Below, piece after piece: positions 18,718-28,054 of a DNA stretch of 28,054 bases. Numbering within the stretch: the first letter of the stretch is position 1; each line of letters starts with the position of its first letter. The DNA comes from Perkinsus olseni. Lineage: Eukaryota; Perkinsozoa; Perkinsida. The notes beneath the pieces are model-generated. The model saw only the letters and a list, made by a program, of their open reading frames with translations, made no database searches and was not told the DNA's origin. Both the position numbers and the translations under genes were made by a program. The stretch is taken from contig JABANN010000456.1 of NCBI GenBank assembly GCA_013115125.1, positions 1 to 28,054 of the forward strand, given 5' to 3'.

Positions 18718-21564
18718 ATGGGAAGATTCCTCCTGGAGATGATCCTCGGAATCTTAGCTTGCTCCATGACTATCACGGGCATTCAAGATACCACAGAGTA
18801 ATTTCCACGATAGAGGGAACAGTAACGCGCCATTTAGCAGGTACCATTCTTGGCTGAAGGGAAATTGCACGATCCAGGATTTCGACCGGTCCACCAGTTG
18901 CCATGATTGCAATTTCCGAGTCAATTTGGTGAGAGAAAAGTGAAAAAAGTTCAAAAACTGAAATCAATTATCATGATGAAAATATAGATTTCATAATACA
19001 CTGAGTCTTGTGAGATAATTTCGCCATTCCAAGGCGTTTCTCCTCGACTAGCCGACATGCTAAGATTCAATGGAAAATTGACAAAAGGGATTCCTCTGAG
19101 CGTTACCGAGCTGAAAAACTGTGACTGTCTTATCCGACTTTCTCGCAAAATTTTTTCCGCGTCGAACAAGATCTCCTCAGCGTTTGACGTATTGTGTTTC
19201 CAAATTGGTGCAGAAAATCACTCCGACACGACTTGGCAATTTTTATAGAAAATTCTTGCCCTCTGCGACGACCTCGATTCATTGAAGGTATCCTCGGACG
19301 ATGCGCCTGAAGTAGCCAATACTACAGGCCCATGGAAGCCCATCTTCGCTCACAACGTGAGTTCGCTCATCATCGCTGGCTGATTTTCTTGAAGAATTTC
19401 ATCGCAATTTAAATTTTTAGTCTTCGCTCTCACTCTTTCCTTCAGCGCAGAACTCGCTCCGCTGCGTAGACGATTCGGATGATCGTAAAAACGGAAATAA
19501 GCATTAGTCAATGAAAGAAACTCACTCTCACCCTGTCTCACCTGGGGCACAACATCTCTCTAACCAGGTTTTTGGACTTGCACGAAAGGCAAAACGCGCG
19601 CTCGGTCATTAGTAACTAACTGGTCGTTTCAGATGGCGTTGAGCACTGAGAAGTTCATGGTGAGGAAAAATGACATATAACTTGAAAACTGAGATCGTTC
19701 TTTAGCTGTGAAATTCTCAGGAGAACTCTTCCGCTCGGCGTTGGTACAACGGAAAGGTGCAACGACTGTTATCATTTTTCAGTATATTACTAAGCGCGCA
19801 ATGGTCGTGCCGGAAGACACTTTCAGATGCTGCGGTCATCCGGAACCAGAGGTGAGTTTTTATCACAACTGTTCAAGGCACTCTTGGAGGCGATAATTAT
19901 AGACAAAAATTCTCGAAACACTTTCGAGAATTATTTTATTCTTCAGCGATATTTTCGAATATCTCTAAATGGAGCATTCGAGAACTATCAATAGGGATTT
20001 CTTGCAACTCTGGAAAGTAGATGAATTTCCGACGGAAAATACCTTCCCGCTTATTTCAGAGATCGTCGTCTCCAAGTCTCCCGCCTGGCACTACTCCCGC
20101 GCTCGACCCAACTGCAACTTTCTCGTGCTGTGAGTTCAAGATTCGTTCCTTCTTCGCTCCCATTTGTTGACGGTAAGATTTACGTCACCCGTCGTTCCTC
20201 TAATTAACAGATGAAGAACTAGTCCTCGTGAAGAGGAAAATTATTCTTCCTGAAAATAACACAAAATAAATCACGAAATATTTTTTCAAAATTATGTTAT
20301 TTTGTCACTTACAAAGGATATAGCGCACCCCAGCGCCCTAAGATATCCTCCCTAAACCCTCCGCTTGTTAGGTAATTTCTATTCCTCGACATCGAGTCTC
20401 TTTTGCGATGCGTGGACAGCTCCATCGTGTCAGTCATCGACGCCATGGCCTTGCAGGTAGGCTATTACCAGAAGATATGCTCGAAAATGAATCTTGAACA
20501 GATTCCGAATCGGCGAAGGTGGCCCAGCGAATGGTGAGTCGAGTGGAAAGAATGATTCTTCGCACGCGTGTGCACTCTCTCGTTGCAGTAGGTGTAGTTG
20601 TAGAACACAACATAAGTAGATTGGGCTCATAGTGAACGAGATAGAGCAGATACGAGAGCGTAATAGTTGAGAGAATGGAGTGACAATGCGAAGCTAGTAT
20701 GAACACAGCTCCATTGTGTTATGTAGACAGTGCACGCGTGCTCTACTGAAAATCCTTGAAACTTGAACGAATAAGAAAAGAATCTTTGTTTATAAAACTC
20801 CTTTGGATATTTCATAAATTTCACAAGCTTCAAGCGGAGAGAGACTTCCCAGCTGGGTTTGTGGCTGGGTGGTCCGTAGGCTGTGCTATAGCACTTGGGA
20901 CCCAAGTCTTGGAAATGATGAGTCCCCATAAAATACAGTAAAATCACACCTTCAGGATTAATAATTCCGAAGAATCCTGGAATATCACGCGTTCCGGGGA
21001 ACGGGGAAAAATACAATTTTACAGTCGCTGAGGATACCGCGCGCGTATGTTTTCGTATCAACCGTCATTGCAGACTCGAATCCGTCCCGGGCGAGCACGA
21101 GCATCATCACGGCCGTTGAGGCAGGAAAGCTCCCGGACGGCATCCAAGAGCTAGTCGTTGCAGGCGTATCTTTCATTGTGAGGTTGAGCTGGGTTTGCAG
21201 GCATCAAGTCCTACTTACCAGGTTCTGATAATTTTACTGCTCACCCACTCAAGAGTTCGCGAACGAGTAGCCCAACTTGGCGCGTTTCTGTGGGGCACAT
21301 TGCCGTGTCGTCTATTGCGAGAGGGGATTTCTCTTCTCATGTAAGTTGAGAAGATTCCTCGACTCGGAAAGGATGCTTCGTTACGGGATTATTACTCGCC
21401 TCCGCAGCAACGGAACAATCACTCGGCCAACTGAGCTCGAGCATCTTCTCTCACTTGACGGTAATTGTGTGCGTAAGCAATTTTCCAGTCCGATTCGGAA
21501 AAGATATGAAAACGAAGAGAACATCACTCGAAGGGCCATGGAATATGAACTCGAACGTCATTGA
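18718..21564 (+). CDS. Multi-exon protein with a signal peptide and membrane helices
   Basis: Exon chain: 18718-18797, 18841-18928, an exon ending at 19188, 19249-19356, 19633-19659, 19721-19756, 19783-19851, 20060-20129, 20372-20456, 20502-20533, 20835-20921, 21074-21177, 21222-21340 and 21408-21564. From 19249 to the stop all phases agree. The start MGRFLLEMILGILACSMTIT is a signal peptide or first helix; exon 2 adds a Cys pair (CHDC). Later parts hold RCCG, a Ser/Pro/Cys-rich stretch, hydrophobic GFVAGWSVGCAIALG and a strong helix (VAGVSFIVLIILLL), then a charged C-terminal helix. The CCG and scattered Cys faintly recall tetraspanin loops, but I cannot assign a family. Unsolved: the phase between 18928 and the exon ending at 19188; the junction after 20921, where other acceptors are possible; the 26-nt intron 19757-19782. 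The intron 20534-20834 contains repeat copy B. Confidence 0.5.
20571..20731 (-). repeat. Dispersed repeat, copy B, flanked by short inverted repeats
   Basis: Inverted copy of 13853-14010. It is bounded by GCACGCGTGTGCACT on the left (20561 on) and by the near reverse complement ACAGTGCACGCGTGC on the right, differing by a 2-base indel. This looks like the ends of a small DNA element. Copy A lacks these ends. It sits in a predicted intron of the plus-strand gene. Confidence 0.65.
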
Positions 21565-21765
21565 ACAACTCATCTGCTACGGCGCAGCAAACTTGAAAGA
21601 AATAGTTGGCCGAAAGAAAAGATTTGTGGGGAATCCCCACGGGGGATCGCACCCGAAAATACCAGGTTACGTAGAATTTCGGGAGCAAAGGGCTAGTAGA
21701 GCGAAAACTTGTCCGTGTGAAAATAATGGCGTTGCGGCTAAGACTTGGAAGAGCGGAGGGGGGAA

Positions 21766-22605
21766 ATGAAGTTGAGACTTCGTGATTCTCAACCGTCGGT
21801 CTCGTGGCGGTTCCGGAATCTCCGACTGTGGAAGCCTAATTTGCAGCTCTGGTACCTATTCGAGAGTGTGGTGTGAGTTTAAAGTCCAACGCCGACATTA
21901 CGGCTTAGTTGGACTGGCGTTTCGAGTTTCTTTGTATATTAACGTTGGTATAGAGCTTCAGTTCGAATCAAAGAGTTCCGCGAGAAATGCTCATGGTCTC
22001 GACCGTCGCGAAGCCATTCACTACCGGAGAACTATCTTGGATAACGGCGGAGCACTGAGTAGACGAGCTGGCTGTTAAATGACTACGCTCGTACTTGACA
22101 AGATACGATCGGTCTAGCAGAAAGCTGCTCATTTGCTGCTTTCAGGAGGCCGATCATCTCGGCGATAAAAGCCTGTCGATCGATATTGACGAGGACCTGC
22201 ACTTTGCTCATGAAAGTGAGTGAGCTACTGTAGCTACTCCGTTGAAATGCCCAGGAGTTTTTTGCGACATTACGATTCTGCACAGGCTCGTGACAAGCTG
22301 TGCTGCAGAGCTAGCCCTTTGAATAGAGCGGCTTCTCGATCATTTGACCGAGGGAGAGGAGCAAGGAAAAAAGACGTGAGAATAGCCATCTGCGAGACTC
22401 GAACTTGGGTCACTCGGCTAGGAACCTGCCAAGACTGCGAAGGTGCACTCTGTCGTCGATCGCGTCCCGGTGAGCTCCATCGTGAAGTCGTCCTCGAGTG
22501 AATCTTTTCTTCCGTCAGCCTGCCTTGACCCCGCTCCAGCCGTCGGTGCTTGAGGCCCTCCGAAGCGAGTACAAAATTCGCGCCATGCCGCACAGTTTCT
22601 TCGAA
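21766..22605 (+). CDS. Candidate multi-exon gene, unknown function
   Basis: Begins at 21766 with MKLRLRDSQPSVSWRFRNLR and a donor after FESV (21870). Good exon signals follow at 22286-22375 (ending ...GRGARKKD|GTGAG) and 22519-22605 (PALTPLQPSVLEALRSEYKI, ending SFFE|GTAAGT), both phase 0 with clear acceptors (CTGCACAG, TTCCGTCAG). A possible exon at 22146-22215 fits the phase in one frame, but the other strand is also open there (MSKVQVLVNIDRQAFIAEMI), so it is doubtful. No domain recognised. The gene would continue beyond 22605, where I find no further clear exon. Confidence 0.35.
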
Positions 22606-23101
22606 GTAAGTGGGCGGTAGAATTTTCTACACTTCCGTCTCCCTTTTCGAAGGAATCCTCGAGAAGGATTGGGTAACGACTTAAAGAATTTCCCCTCTAA
22701 GTCAACTCCTTCACAATAATACTGTAGCAGAAATTTTGATGATCACCTCAAGTCGCTTGTGAGCTTTCTGAAGAAGTTTATATCAATGTTTCATAACGGA
22801 TACGATTCAGCAGCTCAGCTCGGATCTTCGATATCTTAGACAGCTAGACACAACGAATTCGGGTAGCACACAATCTGTCCCTGACAACAGTACCAGGATG
22901 TCAATTTAGAACCGCCGATTATGAGCAACTAGGACAGTACCTAATTTACTGTATTACCTATGGGTATTACTGAATAATGTGGGAACTTACATTGTTCGTT
23001 CACGACGTATGTCGACCTAACGCGCTCGAAGGATTATTTCCTCTGTCATGCAGTGCGCTTTGTGTAGCAAGATTTGCTATTAAAGTTGAAAGGTTACTCA
23101 C
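22606..23101. other. Stretch without a supported gene
   Basis: AT-richer sequence with no frame that has coding character. It probably holds the 3' part of the plus-strand candidate gene above and intron or 3' sequence of the minus-strand exon at 23102-23266. Confidence 0.4.
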
Positions 23102-23266
23102 TTTGAGAAGAAGGAGCTTTCCAGCGCAGATTCGTTCTGTCAGAATTCCGCCGTCCTGAATGAGTCGCCGCATACGACACGAGTAGTGCATATCGTCAAC
23201 CACGAGGCTCATGCGGGAAAGCGGGTGAGATCCCAGAGGGATACATGGTCCACTCCGTCCTTCCAT
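23102..23266 (-). CDS. Candidate exon, unknown protein
   Basis: 55 codons starting MEGRSGPCIPLGSHPLSR and ending GKLLLLK at a strong donor (AAA|GTGAGTAACC). The middle (MSLVVDDMHYSCRMRRLIQD) reads like real protein. The downstream exon was not found. The plus frame at 22977-23159 is its probable shadow. Confidence 0.35.
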
Positions 23267-23402
23267 TCTAATCTAACCCGCACGAAAACTCACTATCAGA
23301 GTTGTTGATTTTGAGGCAGATCATCTCTCAACCCGCCGTGCCGCAGCGTTCTACGTCTCAGGAAAAGAAATCGTTTCGTAAAGCTCCGCATCGGTTTCCC
23401 AA

Positions 23403-23744
23403 TCACCCGATCACAGCGTGGACGGCCAGGGGTACGGACAGCCCCTGACGCTCTGCCACGCGTGTGTGCTCAGAGCCTATAGCCCAGTCAAGCAGGCCTT
23501 CAATCGGATTGCCTAGGAGAAAGCATGTTTCCTCTGACGAGACTAAATTGCCCCTGTCTCCTACGTTACCCACCTGTTCTCTCAGTGATGGTCGCCCGGC
23601 AGGCCGATATATCGGGTGAGTTTTTGAAGGATCGGGGCGTGTTTTCTCGGGTGTAGATGGGTGACCGAACACGGGTCTCCCGAACAACAGCCGTGCCGGA
23701 ATCCGAAGTGGATTCCGAAGATGGAAACTGTAAACAGTCAGCAT
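23403..23744 (-). CDS. Candidate exon sharing a motif with the secreted protein at 16197
   Basis: 113 codons, Pro/Arg-rich in the first 60 residues. Then RGNLVSSEE and GNPIEGLLDWAIG, which parallels RNNFVKEDA and ANPVAGLLDFAV in the 16197-16481 protein. No signal peptide at the visible start, so the first exon is probably missing or the frame starts elsewhere. Ends in a stop at 23403. Confidence 0.4.
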   Translation of the reverse strand: MLTVYSFHLRNPLRIPARLLFGRPVFGHPSTPEKTRPDPSKTHPIYRPAGRPSLREQVGNVGDRGNLVSSEETCFLLGNPIEGLLDWAIGSEHTRVAERQGLSVPLAVHAVIG

Positions 23745-23968
23745 ATTTGATCAGTCTTCAGTGTATCGATTCCGGAAGATACTTCTGATAATTTTATTTC
23801 CATCCGAGCCTACTCCGAATTGAGAAACTTACACTGAAAAAAAGCCCTGTAACCCTCTGATAGTGACTGTCAGTCACTGACTGAAGACACATTGTGTCGA
23901 AATGATTTTGAGCGCTTCACCGCTGTATTAATTATCTATATATTCGGTTCTTACTTCAGCTACCGTAA

Positions 23969-24208
23969 ATGGCTGCCAGAGGCCAGCTCCGTGCCGAACG
24001 GCAGCAGTCGAAGGAAGCCAACAAGACCAGTCCTGAGATGGGCGTTGAACGATGTGTAACTATGCTCCTTGTCTGTTATAGATGTGCTCTTGTTCATTCC
24101 TCCCATCGAGTTGAGTTGTCTCGCAGTCGAGCCACTGGCTCGGAGCCAGAGTTCGCCCAGATTCACGAATTCCGTAAACCCGTTGAAGCATCCTACTGCT
24201 CGAAGTAG
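23969..24208 (+). CDS. Short candidate protein
   Basis: 79 codons starting MAARGQLRAERQQSKEANKT, a charged helix, then a Cys/Val-rich middle. A GT..AG pair of 26 nt could remove residues 30-37. Codon composition is ordinary, but the opposite strand (23960-24166) is also open. Low support. Confidence 0.25.
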   Translation: MAARGQLRAERQQSKEANKTSPEMGVERCVTMLLVCYRCALVHSSHRVELSRSRATGSEPEFAQIHEFRKPVEASYCSK

Positions 24209-24579
24209 GTTGACGAAGTAGGTTTAGCGAGCTAGCGCGGAGTGCTCAACTGAGCAGAAATTGCGGTCCAGAAAGAGAAACGCACTCCAGCCCGTCGCTT
24301 ATAGGCAGTGAGCTCTCCTGAAATGGCTGGGGTTGAGTCAGTTAGTAGTCATCCTAGAAGCTAGGACCTAGCTAGTTCAGGAATTCTGACATGACTATGG
24401 AATGTGAAGATGGACCGGTTCAACGGGCCCACGACATGGGTGACGCACAAACATGCGTGTGTCCGCAGTCTCTAGGCTGTCATTCACTTCGAGTTCCCGA
24501 TTGATGCATGTCGAAGGCATACAGTAGGCCCATAGCTAGAGGCACATGAAGCTGATCTCTAGCTACAAAAGGCGATGTA
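24209..24579. other. Stretch without a supported gene
   Basis: No coding frame. Only short local inverted repeats such as CTAGAAGCTAGGACCTAGCTAG near 24354 written in parts (CTAGAAGCTAG and CTAGCTAG). Confidence 0.4.
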
Positions 24580-24659
24580 TAACAGCTGAGAGGTTCGAAC
24601 CCACGCCCTTCCGGGCTGACGCTTAAAGCCAGCGCCTTGGACCACTCGGCCAAGCTGTC
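24580..24659 (-). tRNA. tRNA-Leu (UAA)
   Basis: 80 nt, class II. Acceptor stem GACAGCT/AGCTGTT with A as discriminator; D-arm GCCGAGTGGTCCAAGGC; anticodon stem CTGGC/GTCAG with loop TTTAAGC, anticodon TAA. The variable arm has a 3-bp stem (CCC/GGG), as expected for Leu. T-arm GTGGG-TTCGAAC-CTCTC has one T/T mismatch. A run of four T follows on the minus strand about 10 nt downstream, fitting polymerase III termination. No intron. Confidence 0.88.
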
Positions 24660-25595
24660 GGTGATGTAATATGGTCTCTGGCGATCCAATAACGTAGCTC
24701 CTGTCGCCAGGAATATTCTGTTGGAGAAACGTAATAGAACACCGGTGGATTCCCTAGTGCTCGTAGAACGACAGCCTCTGGCGAAACGTCGTGATGCCGA
24801 CTCGGCGTAATTTTGTTTTATTAAATGATCCTTTGATGTCGAAGGACTACAGTATAGATGACTACAGTATGTGGTCAATACTCGGGAAGTTATCCCACTA
24901 CAGTCACGCTCAACCTCTGGTCTGTGTTGGGAGACTTTGCGCAGTTCGACTATTAAGTGGTAAGTGCGTCATTCTGTGGCGATTCTGAGTACTGATCTGC
25001 GTTGATATTGATCTGTGTCATTGTCTCTGTCTCTATATGTGTTAGCTGCGTAGCTAGCCGCTGTGTAAGTCTGTATAAGACTGAGTATTGAGTAGGTGAA
25101 GTTATAAGACTTATTGGTAAGCCTTATTCCTGTGGTGTTTGCTGGGTTATTATCTGTGTATTCCTCTAAGGTATCTATTGCTCTTCAGATACGATTGGGT
25201 TTACACTGTGTACATCACTCGGTTATCAGTAAGGATCATTGGTTACAAGAACTGGTTATTGTGTTGATTAGTCATGGTTAGTGAAAATGGGCGTAACTCT
25301 GAGTCATCCGCAGATGGGACTCGAACGGCCGTCAACAATAACTCAGTACGTGCTTCCGGCCCCCAACATCTGTATTGCCAAACCCAGGCCCCGGTTTTCC
25401 GGCCACGAGCCTGAGGATTTGTCATCACTCTCCCATCTTCAGTGCAAGTGGGATTTCTGACGAAGCCATGTACCGTTGCAATGCAACGGTTGCATATCGG
25501 AATGGAACACCTGGCGCGCGCGAAATTCTGTATGCCCTCCAACATTCGAAGAGACGCCCACCGCCGGCCAGCACCGTATGTCGCAATTGATTTCG
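24660..25595. other. Intergenic stretch between two tRNA genes
   Basis: No supported coding exon. Near 25305 a weak tRNA-like trace (GTTCGAGTCCCATCTGC on the minus strand) pairs partly with ACAGATG about 60 nt away, but the arms do not fold; it may be an old tRNA-derived fragment. Confidence 0.4.
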
Positions 25596-25669
25596 GCTCT
25601 GGTGGCTCAATCGGATAGAGCGTTGGACTTCTAATCCAAAGGTTGCGGGTTCAAGTTCCGCCCAGAGTA
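25596..25669 (+). tRNA. tRNA-Arg (UCU)
   Basis: 74 nt with a full cloverleaf: acceptor GCTCTGG/CCAGAGT, D-arm GCTCAATCGGATAGAGC, anticodon stem TTGGA/TCCAA with loop CTTCTAA (anticodon TCT), T-arm GCGGG-TTCAAGT-TCCGC. No intron. The A and B boxes look normal. The first T4 run is about 70 nt downstream. Confidence 0.93.
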
Positions 25670-26668
25670 TATGTGCGGCACATAATGTGCCAACACATAG
25701 ATCAGAACCGCCTGTTCTAGCTCCTCAACTAGTGCCAATTTTGTCAATTTCGACAGCCGAATCATTCTACTCCCAGTTCACCTCTGCCTGAGGCAGAGGT
25801 GATTGAACAGGCAGCAGAACAAATCGGCTCATGAGAATAGCAACTCCTTCTAGGGAGTCCACCCACAAGCTACTGAGCATAATAGACTAGGCCACATGGG
25901 GGATTCGTTTAAACTTTGAACTTCAAAGGCAGCACTCCCAAACTATACGATGTCCCAAACAAGGAAGTTATGATTCCTGCCTGTAAGCAAGCGTGGAGCG
26001 GCACCGCGCGGCTCCAGAAGTAAGTGTAACCTCACTGGTCCTCAAGTATGGGTCATCACCCTAGGAGTATCGAAGGCGTGAACAGCTTCAACTTTCGAGT
26101 CGCAGTTAACTCAACTCAGCGGACGCCGAGTCGATCGTAGTGGTTAATTCTCTCTCAAATTGAATTCTTTCGCATCGCGGGATTGACTCATCTCATGAAT
26201 CAAATTGAGTAACTGATTAATTTCCGTCACTGATTGGACACGAGTCCTCTTTGACTATCCACGGAACCCAAGCTTCAACTTTAAACCCAACGATCATAAA
26301 TCCTCACAGCAAGTGCGCCATCCTGCTGAAGCTCGCGTTCTCGTTATTCAAAAAACGGGGGCTAATTGCCTTCACCCATCCCGTTATCAGCTTTCAAGCT
26401 CAAAGACGATCTCTTACCCCTGCTTGGGGACTGATCGGCTTCCTCGCTACCTGAGCAGAATGACTTGAGCTTGTCTCACCACCAGTTGATATCATGTAGC
26501 CTACATGATGTAGGTAGAGGTGAAGCACGAGTGACGACGACTGTGAACGAGAGTGGATACCGGCTCACTGAATCCTCACAAGCCCATTCGTTGCTTTCCA
26601 GATCAATCAAGGTTTCCGGGCGCTTAGAGCCGCTACCACCATTCCCGACTGGCGAGTTCTCGGAAACA
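25670..26668. other. Stretch without a supported gene
   Basis: Open frames at 26251-26454 and 26465-26728 have no recognisable features; the second overlaps the minus-strand candidate at 26669. A small palindrome CATGTAG-C-CTACATG lies near 26494, and TCAAATTGA occurs twice (near 26155 and 26201). Confidence 0.4.
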
Positions 26669-26890
26669 TCATCGACGTCTTTGAATTCGCTCGGTCCATG
26701 TGGGCTCCTGAGTCCTCGAGTCTTGTGAACTCGCCATTTCGGGGTTCCTCGCTACTTGCGTGTAGCTATAGGGCCTGTCCGCTCCATTCCGCTTGAGCAT
26801 CCCCAACAACCTCTTAAATATGGACGCCTCACCAGGCGTTGTCAGGATGCCGAGGACAGCGAAGGTGCTGCGGATGAAACCAAGACGCAT
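26669..26890 (-). CDS. Small putative secreted protein
   Basis: 73 codons starting MRLGFIRSTFAVLGILTTPG, a good signal peptide (Arg near the start, hydrophobic core, small residues before a likely cut after GEAS). The rest is basic and hydrophilic (FKRLLGMLKRNGADRPYS, tail RIQRRR). It resembles the 16197 protein only in layout, not clearly in sequence. No family recognised. The plus frame 26465-26728 overlaps its end by 60 bases. Confidence 0.4.
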   Translation of the reverse strand: MRLGFIRSTFAVLGILTTPGEASIFKRLLGMLKRNGADRPYSYTQVARNPEMASSQDSRTQEPTWTERIQRRR

Positions 26891-27064
26891 TGTAAGAAGA
26901 AGATCTGATCTGAACTGGAGAGTGGGTTGGGAAATGCATTTTCGCGCGTGATCCTCGAGTCAGGGCGGGCCAAGAATTACGTGACCGACATGTTTCTGAG
27001 CGGCGGAGTCCTCTGGTTGCATCAGGATACTGCATGGTTAGAAGCGAGTACACTTGACGTAGAT

Positions 27065-28054
27065 TAGAGATGGGCATCAGTACGGTACGGAGCCGTCCCG
27101 TACCGAGTACGGGGTACGGGAGTATGCCGTAACCGTACCGTAATTGTGACCGTATCACGGGTACGGGCGTGCGCTATGGGAATTGTGTTCATGATCATGA
27201 GAATGGCCCATCTGAGGTGGCCCGAGGTTCAGAAGGGTCGTATTGTGAGCAGCTCTATGCCTATAGTTTTCCTTCTTCGGTGTTTCGCGCATGCCCAACT
27301 CTCAGTCCTCCCTCGATGACAAAATCTCGTGTGAGTTTCCCGAGTGGAAAAGAGTCACGGGCGATAAAAACGATGAATTCGGCTTGTGCCCAAGATGCGG
27401 TAGAAAGATCAAGATCAGCAAACAGTCCCTCAGCGGGGTCCGGAAGCACGATAAGCTCTGTTCGGAGAACTCCTTGAAATCTAACGGCAGGGGCAAAAAG
27501 AGGCCGCATTCAGCCGACATACAAGCTGCATTCGATGCCTCGTTCCTCGAATACGTCGTTCATTCTGGTGCTGTACTCAAGACCGCTGACGACAAGTACT
27601 TCCGAGCGATGATCCAGTGCTTGAACGGGTCGGTGCAAGTCCCGTCACGCCGAACACTCTCGCGACGCATCGCCACACAGACGCAGTCCCACTACGAGCG
27701 AGTCAAAGGTGACCTTGTCGGTCATGTTCGAGGCGATTCTCTTCACTCAGATGTGCTAGCCACGTGCCCAAGGGTCCACATCAGCCTAGATCTGTGGTCG
27801 AGAAGTTCCCGAAGTTCCTATTTGTGTGGGTTGTTATCACCATGTAGCTGTTGAGACGGTGATGCGAAATTATCAGGTGCCATCGGCCATGCTTGGACCC
27901 AGGACGGACTCCGGCAAGTTTTGCTGGACTTTCGTAGAATCACTGGAAAGCATACAGCCTCCAACATTAGAATTGCACTGAAATCAATCTTGGATGAGAG
28001 CAACATAAATGCCCAAGGAACCCAGCTCGGAGCAATCGTGAGTGATGCGGCATC
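27065..28054 (+). mobile_element. hAT-superfamily DNA transposon, 5' part
   Basis: Begins TAGAGATGGGCA, the classic hAT terminal sequence; the 8 bases before it (ACGTAGAT, 27057-27064) would be the target duplication, but the other end lies outside the window. From 27078 to about 27170 the sequence is a dense array of CGGTACGG/CCGTACCG-type blocks in both orientations, as expected for subterminal transposase-binding sites. The transposase gene follows on the plus strand. Confidence 0.85.
27291..28054 (+). CDS. hAT transposase, partial, with one in-frame stop
   Basis: Cut-and-paste transposase. Residues 18-57 form a BED-type zinc finger (CPRC at 33-36, H53, C57) that binds the element ends. 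Residues 72-135 are the dimerisation/linker region. ISLDLWS (D167) is the usual first catalytic Asp of the RNase H-like core. A TGA at 27852-27854 ends the frame after residue 187, yet the same frame goes on with AWTQDGLRQVLLDFRRITGK and, at the window edge, AIVSDAA, which holds the second catalytic Asp. So the copy is either inactivated by this one change or the stop lies in a tiny unrecognised intron; the first is likelier. The rest of the gene is outside the window. Confidence 0.85.

Noticed and set aside
20627-21061. 144-codon minus-strand frame with protein-like stretches
   Set aside because: Its last third is repeat copy B, and the plus-strand exons 20835-20921 and 21074-21177 form a phase-consistent chain with good splice sites. 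It cannot be fully excluded.
21461-21488. 28-nt intron opening the frame 21489-21769
   Set aside because: The unspliced reading continues with a convincing charged C-terminal helix to a stop at 21564, so the intron is unnecessary.
24480-24878. 132-codon minus-strand frame
   Set aside because: The central part is the translation of the tRNA-Leu gene.
25290-25360. tRNA-like fold on the minus strand
   Set aside because: The acceptor halves pair 6 of 7, but no proper T-arm or anticodon arm forms and the length is only about 64 nt.

Overview
This is a nuclear window from a eukaryote with compact, intron-rich genes. The GC content looks near 45-50% (estimated by eye). The best guess is a protist of the alveolate group, close to perkinsozoans or dinoflagellates. 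This rests on a six-helix membrane protein followed by a PAS-like domain of a kind I associate with alveolates, on many short GT-AG introns (several of 36-54 nt), and on a long run of genes all on one strand. It is an inference; no rRNA or organelle marker is present.

Layout. 1-3172: no convincing gene; a degenerate 40-bp tandem array, two hairpins, a 418-bp element with perfect 21-bp terminal inverted repeats (1187-1604), a G14 tract and a 49-bp perfect palindrome. 3173-17793, minus strand: a large helical-repeat protein; a small basic protein that may be mitochondrial; a 17-exon amino-acid transporter of the SLC38/Aa_trans type, rebuilt exon by exon (492 codons plus stop); a 6TM-PAS protein; a poly-Gln exon; prefoldin subunit 5 in at least six exons; a small secreted protein; and a serine/arginine-rich protein with hydrophobic C-terminal segments. 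18718-22605, plus strand: a multi-exon signal-peptide/membrane protein and the start of another gene. 22606-27064: sparse, with tRNA-Leu(UAA), tRNA-Arg(UCU) and short exons on the minus strand, two of which look like small secreted proteins. 27065 to the end: the 5' part of a hAT DNA transposon with a BED finger, broken by one in-frame stop.

The most interesting signal is in the introns. Several short introns of the transporter and of prefoldin share sequence motifs with each other and with other parts of the window, in both orientations, and some of these motifs end exactly at the splice site. This is what introner-like (intron-generating) elements would look like. Two short introns also contain a tRNA T-arm-like sequence. 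One long intron of the transporter holds a 43-bp tandem array built from the same motif, in inverted orientation and next to an assembly gap.

The genes do not form an obvious pathway. They are unrelated housekeeping, transport and sensing functions packed head to tail.
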